Shown here in pieces: positions 6,955-14,151 of a stretch of 64,000 nt of DNA. The position numbers and the translations under genes were made by a program. Source of the DNA: CBFFRJ01 sp051486985 (GTDB taxonomy: Bacteria > Pseudomonadota > Gammaproteobacteria > Enterobacterales > Enterobacteriaceae); assembly GCF_051486985.1 (NCBI RefSeq), contig NZ_JAHVDV010000009.1:1-64000 (forward strand), in the 5' to 3' direction. Position 1 is the first letter of the stretch. The number at the start of each line of letters is the position of its first letter. A model generated the notes under the pieces. The model was not told the origin of the DNA. It was given only the letters and a program-made list of their open reading frames with translations, and did no database searches.

Positions 6955-7787
6955 GCACCGAAACCAAAATCAAGCACCCGGCAATCCGTTACCACGGCGG
7001 CAAGTTCCGTCTGGCATCGTGGATTATCCAGCAGATGCCGGATCACGTTTGCTACGTTGAGCCGTTCGGAGGAGCTGCCGGGGTGCTCCTGCAAAAGCCC
7101 CGTAGTTACGCCGAAGTTTATAACGATCTCGATGGCGAAGTAGTGAACCTGTTTCGCGTACTGCGTGATGCGGATATGAATCAGCGCCTGCAGGATGCAT
7201 GCATTCTTACGCCATATTCCCGCGATGAGTTTTGCGCCGCTCGCGAAGAAACCACTGATCCGGTAGAACGTGCCCGCCGCATGGTGGTACGTGCATGCAT
7301 GGGATTTGGTTCAGCTGCTGGTATCGGCGGCACATCGGGTTTCCGCAGCGACAGCAAGCGCAAATACGCTACAGCTGCACATCTGTGGGAGCGTTACCCT
7401 TCAAACCTTGCTGTCATCTGCCAGCGCCTGCAGGGCGTCATTATTGAGAACAAAGACGCTTTTGAAGTGATGCGGGCCCACGATGCCGAAACGACCTTGC
7501 ACTATATCGATCCGCCGTATGTTCCCGAAACACGCGTCCAGGGAAATCGCTACTACAACCATGAAATGACAGTTCAGGGTCATGAGCAACTGCTTGCTGT
7601 GGCCAGAACGATGCAGGGAATGGTGATGATCAGCGGTTACGACCATGAAGTTTATAACGACATGCTGACCGGCTGGTTTAAGTCAGAAAAGGAATCGCGT
7701 ATCAGCGCTGGGCGAGGCACCAAAGTCCGTACCGAATGCCTCTGGATTAACCCGGCAGCACAGCAGAAACAGGAGCGTGCAGCATGA
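6951..7787 (+). CDS. dam: DNA adenine methylase (D12 class, Dam type), 278 aa
   Basis: RYHGGK (residues 13-18) is the N-terminal Dam/D12 signature, VEPFGGAAGV (near 36) is the SAM-binding motif I, and LHYIDPPYV (near 185) is the catalytic DPPY motif IV. It methylates adenine N6, most likely in GATC, shielding phage DNA or altering regulation. It is coupled at both ends by ATGA overlaps. Phage dam genes are common in this early region. Confidence 0.88.
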   Translation: MSTETKIKHPAIRYHGGKFRLASWIIQQMPDHVCYVEPFGGAAGVLLQKPRSYAEVYNDLDGEVVNLFRVLRDADMNQRLQDACILTPYSRDEFCAAREETTDPVERARRMVVRACMGFGSAAGIGGTSGFRSDSKRKYATAAHLWERYPSNLAVICQRLQGVIIENKDAFEVMRAHDAETTLHYIDPPYVPETRVQGNRYYNHEMTVQGHEQLLAVARTMQGMVMISGYDHEVYNDMLTGWFKSEKESRISAGRGTKVRTECLWINPAAQQKQERAA

Positions 7788-8389
7788 CCAACGAACAGAT
7801 TCAGGCACTCAAAGCGCTGTACGCGAATGTTGAAATGCAGGCGCACGCTTTGCGCGGTAATTCACGGGAATATTCAGTTATCACTGGGTTATGCCCGGTA
7901 AACGTCATTGAAATGCAGGCACAGAAAATCCAGGCGTTATTGGTCGAAAGTGAGGCTGATAAGGCGCTGATTGCGAAATTACAGACAGCTAACGCAGCGC
8001 AGGACTGCCACATCAATCAGCAGGCCGACCGGATTGATTCTCTGGAGAGGACAAACCACGGATTAGGTAAGCGCCTTTGCTCGGTGGAGTCCCTCACGCT
8101 CACCGTTAAGTTGCCGGATGAGTATTACAACGCTGACGGCAGCAGAAATATGGACATGATTGGCACATGTGCCGTGGTAGGAAGTTTCCGCGTTGCCTGC
8201 GCCGCCATGCTTCAGGGTAGAGACGAACCTATTACTACGGATTGCACATTGCCTGCTGATGTTCGTGGTGCGATTAATCGTCTACTGGATAGCGACGGCA
8301 GCCGTGGAACATTCAGCGCGGTATGGAGCTGTGACGCTCGTGAGGAGTCAATGCGCTTGCTCGCAATAGTACCGCAGCACGAGATGTAG
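7784..8389 (+). CDS. Hypothetical phage protein with central coiled coil, 201 aa
   Basis: Overlaps dam by four bases. The N-terminal half is helical (QIQALKALYANVEMQAHALR), then heptads (ADKALIAKLQTANAAQ) to about residue 100, then a globular C-terminal domain (SFRVACAAMLQGRDEP, ADVRGAINRLLDSDG). Not recognised. Early-region accessory gene. Confidence 0.6.
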   Translation: MTNEQIQALKALYANVEMQAHALRGNSREYSVITGLCPVNVIEMQAQKIQALLVESEADKALIAKLQTANAAQDCHINQQADRIDSLERTNHGLGKRLCSVESLTLTVKLPDEYYNADGSRNMDMIGTCAVVGSFRVACAAMLQGRDEPITTDCTLPADVRGAINRLLDSDGSRGTFSAVWSCDAREESMRLLAIVPQHEM

Positions 8390-8397
8390 TTAAGGAG

Positions 8398-8446
8398 CCA
8401 TTAGGCGTATTCCTTATGCTTTATATGTCATAACATACGCCTTAAA
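8398..8446. repeat. Inverted repeat in the gap after the coiled-coil gene
   Basis: TTAGGCGTAT and ATACGCCTTAA flank a 24-base AT-rich spacer. No T-run follows. It could be a hairpin in the early mRNA or a protein site. It fills the gap before the next gene. Confidence 0.4.
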
Positions 8447-8464
8447 AAGTGAGGCGATTGGCTT

Positions 8465-8797
8465 ATGAAATTATTCAGAATTGAAGATGAAGACGACCTC
8501 TGGTGTGACTACGGCTCAGCATACGAGGCAATCCATAATCTTCTGAGAAGTTCGTTTACCGACCAAGCGAAATCAAAGTGGGCTTTAGACAAGGCTTATG
8601 TCAATTGGAGGGGAGATAGTTACACGGTCAATGCAATCTTTACTTGCTTTGATGAGGTCCTTAAAGATGTGGTCATGGTCGTTTGTAACGCGGAAGGAAA
8701 TCGAAAGAACGAGTTAATCAAGACATCATGTGGCGATCCGATACCAGTTGAGTATGACTTGTGGAAAAAAGAATACTCACCAAAGGTGGCTAGATAA
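8465..8797 (+). CDS. Hypothetical phage protein, 110 aa
   Basis: Acidic N-terminus (MKLFRIEDEDDLWCDYGS) and an alternating hydrophobic core. Not recognised. The TAA is immediately followed by the ATG of the theta-like gene, with no gap, so the two are read from one mRNA. The low GC and AT-rich codons suggest a recent acquisition. Confidence 0.6.
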   Translation: MKLFRIEDEDDLWCDYGSAYEAIHNLLRSSFTDQAKSKWALDKAYVNWRGDSYTVNAIFTCFDEVLKDVVMVVCNAEGNRKNELIKTSCGDPIPVEYDLWKKEYSPKVAR

Positions 8798-9052
8798 ATG
8801 TCAGACTGGAATATTGCAGCAAAACCTCAGGAGGACCGCGACAGGGTTAACGTTGATCTTGCCGCCTCCGGGGTAGTACATAAAGAGCGACTGAACATGC
8901 CGGTAATCGCTGGATAGTCAGCTCGCGATCAGCCTGATCACCTTCTCGAATATTTCATGGAGCGCGTGCGCTTCTACCGAGAAAAGAGCTTGCATCTGCC
9001 GCGAGCGAGCGACTCGCGGTACATTGAAATGGCTGATGCCACTAAAAAGTAA
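8798..9052 (+). pseudogene. holE: DNA polymerase III theta subunit homologue (HOT/HolE), interrupted by amber codon
   Basis: Read through, the frame has 84 residues. MSDWNIAAKPQEDRDRVNVD, then AASGVVHKERLNMPVIA, followed after the stop by RDQPDHLLEYFMERVRFYRE, matches P1 HOT and E. coli theta (VNVDLAA.GV..KER.N.PVIAE.V.REQP). Theta binds and stabilises the epsilon proofreading subunit. A TAG at 8915-8917 sits where homologues have Gln (CAG), so it is probably one C-to-T change. The reading frame is the same on both sides. The truncated 39-residue product would lack the last helix. Suppression could restore it. Confidence 0.85.
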
Positions 9053-9071
9053 CACGATGAGAGGTGATGTA

Positions 9072-9353
9072 ATGTTGGTGGATTATCTTTTGATTGGTTA
9101 TAAGCGAGATGGCGAGATCAAGCATGTTGAGCATGAAGAGGGTGATGTTTTGTATTCTGACATCACATTTGACCCTGCGAATGGAGATAGCCCTCAGTTC
9201 CCTACCAGGCATTTTTCTGTACAGATAATTCATCACATGGGGCAGCGGTATGCTGTCGCTATTGCACGAGATGTATCAGGGAAAGAGATTGTGGATTTGA
9301 TAGAATCTTCACGAATGAGCCCCGTTCCTCCAGAGGTTCATGGAGAGATTTAA
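9072..9353 (+). CDS. Hypothetical phage protein, 93 aa
   Basis: Begins MLVDYLLIGYKRDGEIKHVE with GAGGTGAT just upstream, which is why I prefer this ATG to those further up. A small alternating-strand protein ending VPPEVHGEI. AT-rich. Not recognised. Confidence 0.55.
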   Translation: MLVDYLLIGYKRDGEIKHVEHEEGDVLYSDITFDPANGDSPQFPTRHFSVQIIHHMGQRYAVAIARDVSGKEIVDLIESSRMSPVPPEVHGEI

Positions 9354-9438
9354 ACATTCTTTGATTTCCTGAAATCACCCATTCATAATACCTCTGTCAG
9401 CCTGAACAACTGACAACCTGTGCGCCACGGAGAAACCC

Positions 9439-10035
9439 ATGGCGCAGTTACAACTCATCAAGCACCCCTCAGGAATCCTGATCCCCGCTACGCCGGAGAC
9501 CAGAGATTTTCTGCATTCTAAATGCAAGCTCGGTGCCGTGCTGGAAGGCGAGTTCCGCCAGGTACGCAATGCCGCTTTACACCGCAAATATTTCTCTCTC
9601 CTGAATCTGGGCTTCGAATACTGGGAGCCGAACGGCGGTGCGATAACGCCTGCTGAAAAATCCATAGTAAATCGCTATGCAGGTTATCTGGCCCTCCGGG
9701 TGGGTAACGGTGACGCCCTTACGTCTTATGCAGAAGAGTTCTTTGCTGACGTAGCAGAGCGCCGTTCATCAAATATCACTGCCAGTAAATCGTTCGACGC
9801 TTATCGGGAATGGGTCATAGTAAGCGCCGGGTATTATGACATCGTAAACCTGCCGGATGGCACCCAGCGCAAGCGAGCAAAAAGCATTTCATTTGCAAAC
9901 ATGGACGACACCACGTTTGCCCCTCTCTACAACGAATCTCTCAACGTGTTATGGCGCTTCATCCTCTCCCGCGTATTTACCTGTAAATCGGAAGCGGAGA
10001 ATGCTGCAGCGCAGTTGATGAGCTATGCGGGGTGA
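9439..10035 (+). CDS. DUF1367 family phage protein, 198 aa
   Basis: MAQLQLIKHPSGILIPATPE and FRQVRNAALHRKYFSLLNLGF are characteristic of DUF1367 proteins found in the nin-like region of lambdoid phages. Their role is unknown, though they sit beside recombination nucleases. It is preceded by a short leader with a TGTCAG/CTGACA repeat and an ACGGAGAAA ribosome site, and overlaps the next gene. Confidence 0.75.
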   Translation: MAQLQLIKHPSGILIPATPETRDFLHSKCKLGAVLEGEFRQVRNAALHRKYFSLLNLGFEYWEPNGGAITPAEKSIVNRYAGYLALRVGNGDALTSYAEEFFADVAERRSSNITASKSFDAYREWVIVSAGYYDIVNLPDGTQRKRAKSISFANMDDTTFAPLYNESLNVLWRFILSRVFTCKSEAENAAAQLMSYAG

Positions 10036-10241
10036 TGGCGATGAAATCCTCATGGTTCCAACATACCGACTGCACGACGGCGCAGGCTGACGAACTGGTG
10101 GCAACATACCGTGCGCGTGGCGTGAAGGTCGAGCGCAGCCTGAACCACGATTACTTCACCTGGACCGTCAGCGTCTGGTTACCGGAAGCCCGGCGGCAAG
10201 AACGTACGCCGAGGGCATTCTGCCAAAAGGTCTGGGGGTGA
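10035..10241 (+). CDS. Hypothetical phage protein, 68 aa
   Basis: A small basic protein, MAMKSSWFQHTDCTTAQADEL onward, with a tryptophan-rich strand pair (YFTWTVSVWLPEA). Alternative starts are GTG 10032 and ATG 10041. Located between DUF1367 and ybcO-like genes in a tight operon. Not recognised. Confidence 0.6.
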   Translation: MAMKSSWFQHTDCTTAQADELVATYRARGVKVERSLNHDYFTWTVSVWLPEARRQERTPRAFCQKVWG

Positions 10242-10243
10242 TC

Positions 10244-10534
10244 ATGGCAGATTTACGCAAAGAGGCCCGCGGTCGCGAATGTCAGATGCGGATCCCCGGC
10301 GTCTGCAATGGCAATCCTGAAACGACAGTTCTGGCGCATATCCGCCTGGCCGGACTTTGCGGTACCGGTATCAAGCCGCCTGATCTGATCGCTACTATCG
10401 CCTGTAGCAGTTGCCACGACGAATTAGACCGCCGCACCCGCGTAGTCGATGCAGATTACGCAAAGGAGTGCGCGCTTGAAGGCATGGCCCGCACACAGGT
10501 TATCTGGCTGAAAGAAGGGAAAGTAAAAATATGA
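10244..10534 (+). CDS. ybcO: YbcO-like DUF1364 putative nuclease, 96 aa
   Basis: MADLRKEARGRECQMRIPGV and VLAHIRLAGLCGTGIKPPD, ending MARTQVIWLKEG, are nearly the DLP12 YbcO sequence. YbcO has a beta-beta-alpha metal-type nuclease fold. The C-x7-C and CSSC cysteines and the histidine in LAHIRL are the candidate metal and catalytic residues. It partners RusA in phage recombination regions, with four-base overlaps at both neighbours. Confidence 0.88.
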   Translation: MADLRKEARGRECQMRIPGVCNGNPETTVLAHIRLAGLCGTGIKPPDLIATIACSSCHDELDRRTRVVDADYAKECALEGMARTQVIWLKEGKVKI

Positions 10535-10893
10535 ACGAATATCGAATCAGCCTGACATGGCCGCCGAGCAACAACCGCTACTACCGGCACAATCGTGGAC
10601 GTACGCACATCAGCAAAGAAGGGCAGGCGTACCGCGACCACGTAGCCCAAATCATCAAAGACGGAATGCTGGATATCGGCATCACTGCGCCGGTGAAGAT
10701 CAGTATCAAGTGCCATATGCCAGACCGCCGACGCAGAGACCTGGACAATCTTCAGAAGGCGGCATTCGACGCGCTGACGAAAGCCGGATTCTGGCAGGAC
10801 GACCAGCAGGTAGACGATTACCGCGTAAAGCGGATGCCGATTATTAAGGGCGGCAAACTGGAATTAACCATCACTGAGCTGGAGCCAGCATGA
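10531..10893 (+). CDS. rusA: RusA Holliday junction resolvase, 120 aa
   Basis: Cuts four-way DNA junctions as a dimer. The catalytic Asp70, Asp72 and Asp91 and Lys76 are present in RRRDLDNLQKAAFD and FWQDDQQ, and the length is the family norm of 120. It follows ybcO with an ATGA overlap and overlaps the Q gene. It likely resolves recombination or replication intermediates before packaging. Confidence 0.93.
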   Translation: MNEYRISLTWPPSNNRYYRHNRGRTHISKEGQAYRDHVAQIIKDGMLDIGITAPVKISIKCHMPDRRRRDLDNLQKAAFDALTKAGFWQDDQQVDDYRVKRMPIIKGGKLELTITELEPA

Positions 10894-11720
10894 ACCTCGA
10901 AAACACCGTGAAATACCACTTTGCAAAGTCCACGATGATCAGCGATTCCCCGCGTGCCACCTCATCAGATTCTCTGACTGGTACGGACGTCATGGCAGCC
11001 ATTGGCATGACACAGGAACGTGCCGCCATGGGTTACAGCGCTTTCCTCGGTAAGATGGGGATCAGTCATAACGACCGGGAGAGGGCGATCGCGCTGCTGA
11101 CCGAATATGCGCTGACCAAATGCGACAAAGTTGCTGCGCTGCGCAAGCTGGGCGACGGAGTTAAGCCGCTGGTAATGCATCATCTGGCTACGTTCGCTTT
11201 TGAAGACTACTCGCGCAGCGCTGCCAGCGTAAAACTGTGCTATTGCTGCGCGGGGCAGGGTTTTATCGAGGCTGATGTCTTCACTATGAAAACCAGCATG
11301 TCTGGGTGCGCAAAGGACATCATACAAAAATCCAAGAAATGGGGACTGAAGGTTATTCCCTCGCAGCATCAGAACCGGCGCCAGGTAAAAGGAATGGCTC
11401 GTGTTCTATGCGCGACCTGCAAAGGGAAGAAGGTTGTCAGCTGCGCCTGTAGAGATTGTCATGGGAGGGGGCTGGCAGTGAATCAGGTACTTACAGAGGA
11501 GCAGGGCGTGCCAGTGCTGGCTGCCTGTAAGCGCTGCAGTGGTCGCGGTTATGAGCGGATTCCTTCGACAGAGGCTCATGCAGCTGTCTGCCAGATCACT
11601 GATGCAATCAGCCTGGATACATGGAAGAAGTCGGTCAAGCCATTTTACGACCAGTTGATCACCAAGTTTGATATTGAAGAAGCCTGGGCAGAAGCGCAGC
11701 TCAAGCTGATAACACGATAA
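10890..11720 (+). CDS. Q: Q-type late antiterminator (phage 82 family), 276 aa
   Basis: Allows RNA polymerase to read through early terminators into the late operon. The N-terminal part (DVMAAIGMTQERAAMGYSA) and the cysteine clusters CYCCAGQG (near 110), CATCKGKK and CRDCHGRG (near 172-190), and CKRCSGRGY (near 214) give DnaJ-like zinc motifs seen in Q proteins of phage 82 type. It is the last early gene and overlaps rusA. A non-coding late-promoter region follows. Confidence 0.85.
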   Translation: MNLENTVKYHFAKSTMISDSPRATSSDSLTGTDVMAAIGMTQERAAMGYSAFLGKMGISHNDRERAIALLTEYALTKCDKVAALRKLGDGVKPLVMHHLATFAFEDYSRSAASVKLCYCCAGQGFIEADVFTMKTSMSGCAKDIIQKSKKWGLKVIPSQHQNRRQVKGMARVLCATCKGKKVVSCACRDCHGRGLAVNQVLTEEQGVPVLAACKRCSGRGYERIPSTEAHAAVCQITDAISLDTWKKSVKPFYDQLITKFDIEEAWAEAQLKLITR

Positions 11721-11850
11721 AGCTCACGAAAACGGTGTGCGTTTCAATCGTGGACTGTTTACTTTTCCCGAATCTGTGTTAATTTCATTTCAACGATGGG
11801 CATTGTGTGTTCACCGTTACGAAACCCGCCACTGAGCGGGTTTTTTTGCG
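11721..11850 (+). promoter_or_regulatory. Likely late promoter (pR') region with early terminator
   Basis: About 130 bases with no gene directly after Q end in a strong intrinsic terminator (ACCCGC-CACTGA-GCGGGT then seven Ts, 11824-11847). This is the expected arrangement of a Q-dependent late promoter followed by a terminator. I cannot mark the Q-binding site. Confidence 0.55.
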
Positions 11851-11851
11851 T

Positions 11852-11878
11852 CAAAAGAAAAGGCACCCGAAGGTGCCC
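11852..11878 (-). terminator. Terminator of hicAB
   Basis: GGCACC-CGAA-GGTGCC hairpin with a T-rich tail (TTTTCTTTT) on the minus strand, just after the hicB stop. Confidence 0.75.
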
Positions 11879-11883
11879 ATAAA

Positions 11884-12291
11884 TCAGTTTCTGGCGATCT
11901 CTTTCCTGGCTAAGTCGGCAAGAAACGCAGAGCGGTTTTTATGCCCGTTCTGTTCGATGTAACGATCCATCGCGTTTAACAGATTGCCAGGCATCGTAAG
12001 ATTGAACTTAACAGCTTTGGTTTCATACTTGGTCGGATCAATCTCCACCAGCGCGAGAAAACCACCATCGGCGGTTAATCTTTCGTCACCCAGATAATCA
12101 CCCGGATCGCGAGGCGCTGGAACATGGCCGCCTTGTTCCGTGAGCACTTCCATGTGCTGCCCGAACGCGGTTTCCGCATCGCGTATGGCCGACTCGAACG
12201 TATCACCGGCAAAGAAACATCCCTCCACATCAGGAAAATAGCCGTCATACGTGCCGCTGTCTGTTCTGAAAATAAAGAGCGGATAAATCAT
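11884..12291 (-). CDS. hicB: HicB antitoxin, 135 aa
   Basis: The N-terminal HicB fold (MIYPLFIFRTDSGTYDGYFP, DVEGCFFAGDTFESAI) mimics RNA and blocks HicA. The C-terminal part (VKFNLTMPGNLLNAMDRYIE, NRSAFLADLARKE) is a ribbon-helix-helix DNA-binding domain that should repress the operon. I chose the ATG with GAGGTG six bases upstream. It follows hicA on the minus strand with a 64-base gap holding a GC-rich hairpin. Confidence 0.92.
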   Translation of the reverse strand: MIYPLFIFRTDSGTYDGYFPDVEGCFFAGDTFESAIRDAETAFGQHMEVLTEQGGHVPAPRDPGDYLGDERLTADGGFLALVEIDPTKYETKAVKFNLTMPGNLLNAMDRYIEQNGHKNRSAFLADLARKEIARN

Positions 12292-12354
12292 ATTCACCTC
12301 ATCAGTTACGGATGATGACCGTTGCAGAGAGGGGCGGCTTGCGCCGCACCCTTG

Positions 12355-12543
12355 TTATAACAACTTAATTCCTGACGTTCTTTGAGCCTGTCGGATAACC
12401 CCCTTTGATGCATCCTTTCTGGGGTGGGGTACGGTGATAATATCCTGTACCCCTGGCTTACTCAGCGTTACATGACTTCCGTTTTGCCGCTGCTTAACCC
12501 ATCCATCAGCCATCAGTCTGTTCATTAACTCTGCACTGCTCAT
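12355..12543 (-). CDS. hicA: HicA mRNA interferase toxin, 62 aa
   Basis: A double-stranded-RNA-binding-fold RNase that cuts mRNAs. The catalytic histidine lies in RQNGSHVTLSKPG, and VPHPRKDASKGVIRQAQR is the usual C-terminal motif. GGAGG precedes the ATG. It lies antisense to the late operon between Q and lysis genes, a typical spot for lysogen-expressed cargo. Confidence 0.93.
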   Translation of the reverse strand: MSSAELMNRLMADGWVKQRQNGSHVTLSKPGVQDIITVPHPRKDASKGVIRQAQRTSGIKLL

Positions 12544-12565
12544 CAATCCTCCATCTCGTTAACTT

Positions 12566-12624
12566 GTGGGTATAATACCCACTCATACTATGGAGGTCAA
12601 GATATTTGTGGGTATCATACCTAC
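12566..12624 (-). promoter_or_regulatory. hicAB promoter with two palindromic operators
   Basis: On the minus strand, -35 TTGACC (12595-12600) and -10 TATTAT (12572-12577) are 17 bp apart. GTGGGTATAATACCCAC (12566-12582) is a perfect 17-bp palindrome over the -10. GTGGGTATCATACCTAC (12608-12624) is a second copy with one mismatch, 42 bp upstream. Likely bound by the HicB RHH domain. Confidence 0.8.
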
Positions 12625-12683
12625 TAAATGCGTTTCGGTAGTCCTGCTGTTCGGTAATCGTCCTCGACTTTACCAGCAAGCTG

Positions 12684-12761
12684 ATGTCGATCTTGGCTGA
12701 CTGTGTGCTGGTGGCTAGTGCGGTACTTCTGCTCTGGCCGCTCCTTAAGAAAACGAAATAA
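12684..12761 (+). CDS. Possible 25-aa membrane peptide ahead of the lysis cassette
   Basis: MSILADCVLVASAVLLLWPL then LKKTK is one hydrophobic segment with a basic tail, a classic single-pass small membrane peptide. No convincing ribosome site precedes it (AGCAAG only), and an in-frame stop lies upstream, so it cannot extend. It could be a lysis accessory peptide or chance. Confidence 0.35.
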   Translation: MSILADCVLVASAVLLLWPLLKKTK

Positions 12762-12875
12762 CATTCTTCTAAAGGCGTCCGCCGGGCGTCTTTTACAGAG
12801 TGCATTTTGGCCGCCAATTGGTTGTCACCCTCCAACTACTCACACAGCACCCCGACCTTATCGGAGGTGAGAGAT

Positions 12876-13115
12876 ATGTCCCATATGAGCAAACTAGTCA
12901 CCGGAGTCGCCCTCGGCACCTCAGGAGGAACCATCCTGAACGGCGTCCTCACAAAACTGAGTCCTGACGAATGGAGCGCCATCGGCGTACTGGCAGGTAT
13001 TGCCGGGATAATCGTTACCGGACTCATTAACTGGTATTTCAAACGTAAGGTCGCCAATGCGCAGGTAAAAGCACTGGAGAAATACGGTCCGGCGGTAAAG
13101 GTAGGAGATGAATGA
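12876..13115 (+). CDS. Class II holin (phage 21 S type), 79 aa
   Basis: Forms pinholes that depolarise the membrane and release the SAR endolysin. MSHMSKLVTGVALGTSGG followed by a hydrophobic segment, then SPDEWSAIGVLAGIAGIIV as a second segment, then YFKRKVANAQ, parallels phage 21 S (MKSMDKISTGIAYGTSAG, TPSQWAAIGVLGSL). Two ATGs (12876 and 12885) three codons apart reproduce the antiholin/holin dual start of S21. GGAGGTGA precedes the first. Confidence 0.88.
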   Translation: MSHMSKLVTGVALGTSGGTILNGVLTKLSPDEWSAIGVLAGIAGIIVTGLINWYFKRKVANAQVKALEKYGPAVKVGDE

Positions 13116-13116
13116 T

Positions 13117-13620
13117 ATGCCGATGACCAGTAGCCTTCGCAATAAACTGATAGCCGCAGCTGGTGGTGGCGCGATGCTGATCGCCTCACTGTTCCTCGGT
13201 GGGCAGGATGGCGTCGAAGGCCGGAAGTATGAAGCCTATAAAGACGTCGCAGGTGTGTGGACTGTCTGTGACGGTCATACAGGGCGGGATATCGTCAGGG
13301 GTAGAACGTATACCGATCGCGAGTGTGATCAGCTGCTGTGGAAAGACCTCCAGCCAGCCAAGCGTACGGTGGACAGCCTGGTGAAAGTACCTCTTGGAGA
13401 ATACCAGCGTGCGGCGCTTTACAGCTTCGTGTTCAATGTCGGAGCTGACGCGTTTTCTAAATCCACTCTCCTGCGGAAACTCAATACAGGCGACCATGCA
13501 GGTGCGTGCGAAGAGATGCGCCGTTGGGTTTACGCTGGTGGCATGAAATGGAAGGGACTACAGAACCGGCGCGAGATGGAGCGCTCCATGTGCCTGGCGG
13601 AAGGTAAACATGACCTTTAA
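13117..13620 (+). CDS. SAR endolysin, lysozyme (phage 21 R type), 167 aa
   Basis: Cleaves the murein glycan after release from the membrane. The N-terminal weakly hydrophobic, Gly/Ala-rich segment (LIAAAGGGAMLIASLFLGG) is a signal-arrest-release domain. The catalytic triad E34-x8-D43-x5-T49 lies in GVEGRKYEAYKDVAGVWT. I chose the ATG at 13117, nine bases after GGAG. An earlier ATG at 13108 lies too close to it. It overlaps the Rz gene. Confidence 0.9.
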   Translation: MPMTSSLRNKLIAAAGGGAMLIASLFLGGQDGVEGRKYEAYKDVAGVWTVCDGHTGRDIVRGRTYTDRECDQLLWKDLQPAKRTVDSLVKVPLGEYQRAALYSFVFNVGADAFSKSTLLRKLNTGDHAGACEEMRRWVYAGGMKWKGLQNRREMERSMCLAEGKHDL

Positions 13621-14074
13621 AGCAAAACTAATTATCTTGCTGGGAGTCGCCGGCCTGCTGGTGGCGCTCGGCTGGGCGGTCAATCACTACCGCGATAATG
13701 CCATCACCTACAAAGAGCAGCGCGATAAGGCTGCTGAACAACTCGCCCTGGCGAACGACACCATTAACGATATGAAGGTGCGCCAGCGTGACGTTGCCGC
13801 ACTGGATGAGAAATACACAAAGGATTTAGCAGATGCGAAAAAGCAGCTTGATGATCTGCAGCGTTGCGTTAGCTCTGGCAAGTGCGGGCTGCGCATCAAC
13901 GCAAAATGTCCCACGAACGGAACGGCCAGCACCACCAGCGTGGATGATGGCAACACCGCCCGACTTACTGACGCCGCTGAACGGGATTATTTCACCCTCA
14001 GAGAGCGAATCGAAACCATCACCAAACAACTGACTGGCCTGCAGGCGTATGTGCGTGGGCAGTGCTTGAGGTGA
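13610..14074 (+). CDS. Rz: Rz inner-membrane spanin, 154 aa
   Basis: An N-terminal membrane anchor (KLIILLGVAGLLVALGWAV) and long periplasmic coiled coil (YKEQRDKAAEQLALANDTIN) are typical of i-spanins, which fuse inner and outer membranes in the last lysis step. It overlaps the endolysin end and wholly contains Rz1 in another frame. Confidence 0.9.
   Translation: MTFKAKLIILLGVAGLLVALGWAVNHYRDNAITYKEQRDKAAEQLALANDTINDMKVRQRDVAALDEKYTKDLADAKKQLDDLQRCVSSGKCGLRINAKCPTNGTASTTSVDDGNTARLTDAAERDYFTLRERIETITKQLTGLQAYVRGQCLR
13833..14033 (+). CDS. Rz1: Rz1 outer-membrane lipoprotein spanin, 66 aa
   Basis: Embedded in Rz in a different frame. It has a lipoprotein signal with lipobox LASAGC (Cys near residue 20) and a proline-rich mature part (TERPAPPAWM), as in o-spanins. 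It pairs with Rz across the periplasm. Confidence 0.88.
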   Translation: MRKSSLMICSVALALASAGCASTQNVPRTERPAPPAWMMATPPDLLTPLNGIISPSESESKPSPNN

Positions 14075-14151
14075 TCATTTTTGCACAAATCACTGGACCT
14101 TTTTTCTTTTGCTTGATAGTATCCAAACACTTTCATAATGAGGTCTATGGG

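Larger units (their letters stand above)
12544..12875. other. Gap between hicA and the holin
   Basis: It holds the hicAB promoter and operators (12566-12624) and a possible 25-aa membrane peptide (12684-12761). From 12762 to 12875 it forms the leader of the lysis genes. No other gene is supported. Confidence 0.6.

Noticed and set aside
8798..9052. Frameshift in the theta-like gene
   Set aside because: Both homologous halves are in the same frame, so the break is a nonsense codon, not an indel.
12506..12835. 109-codon minus-strand frame over the hicA promoter
   Set aside because: It overlaps the hicA start and the palindromic operators and has no supporting signals.
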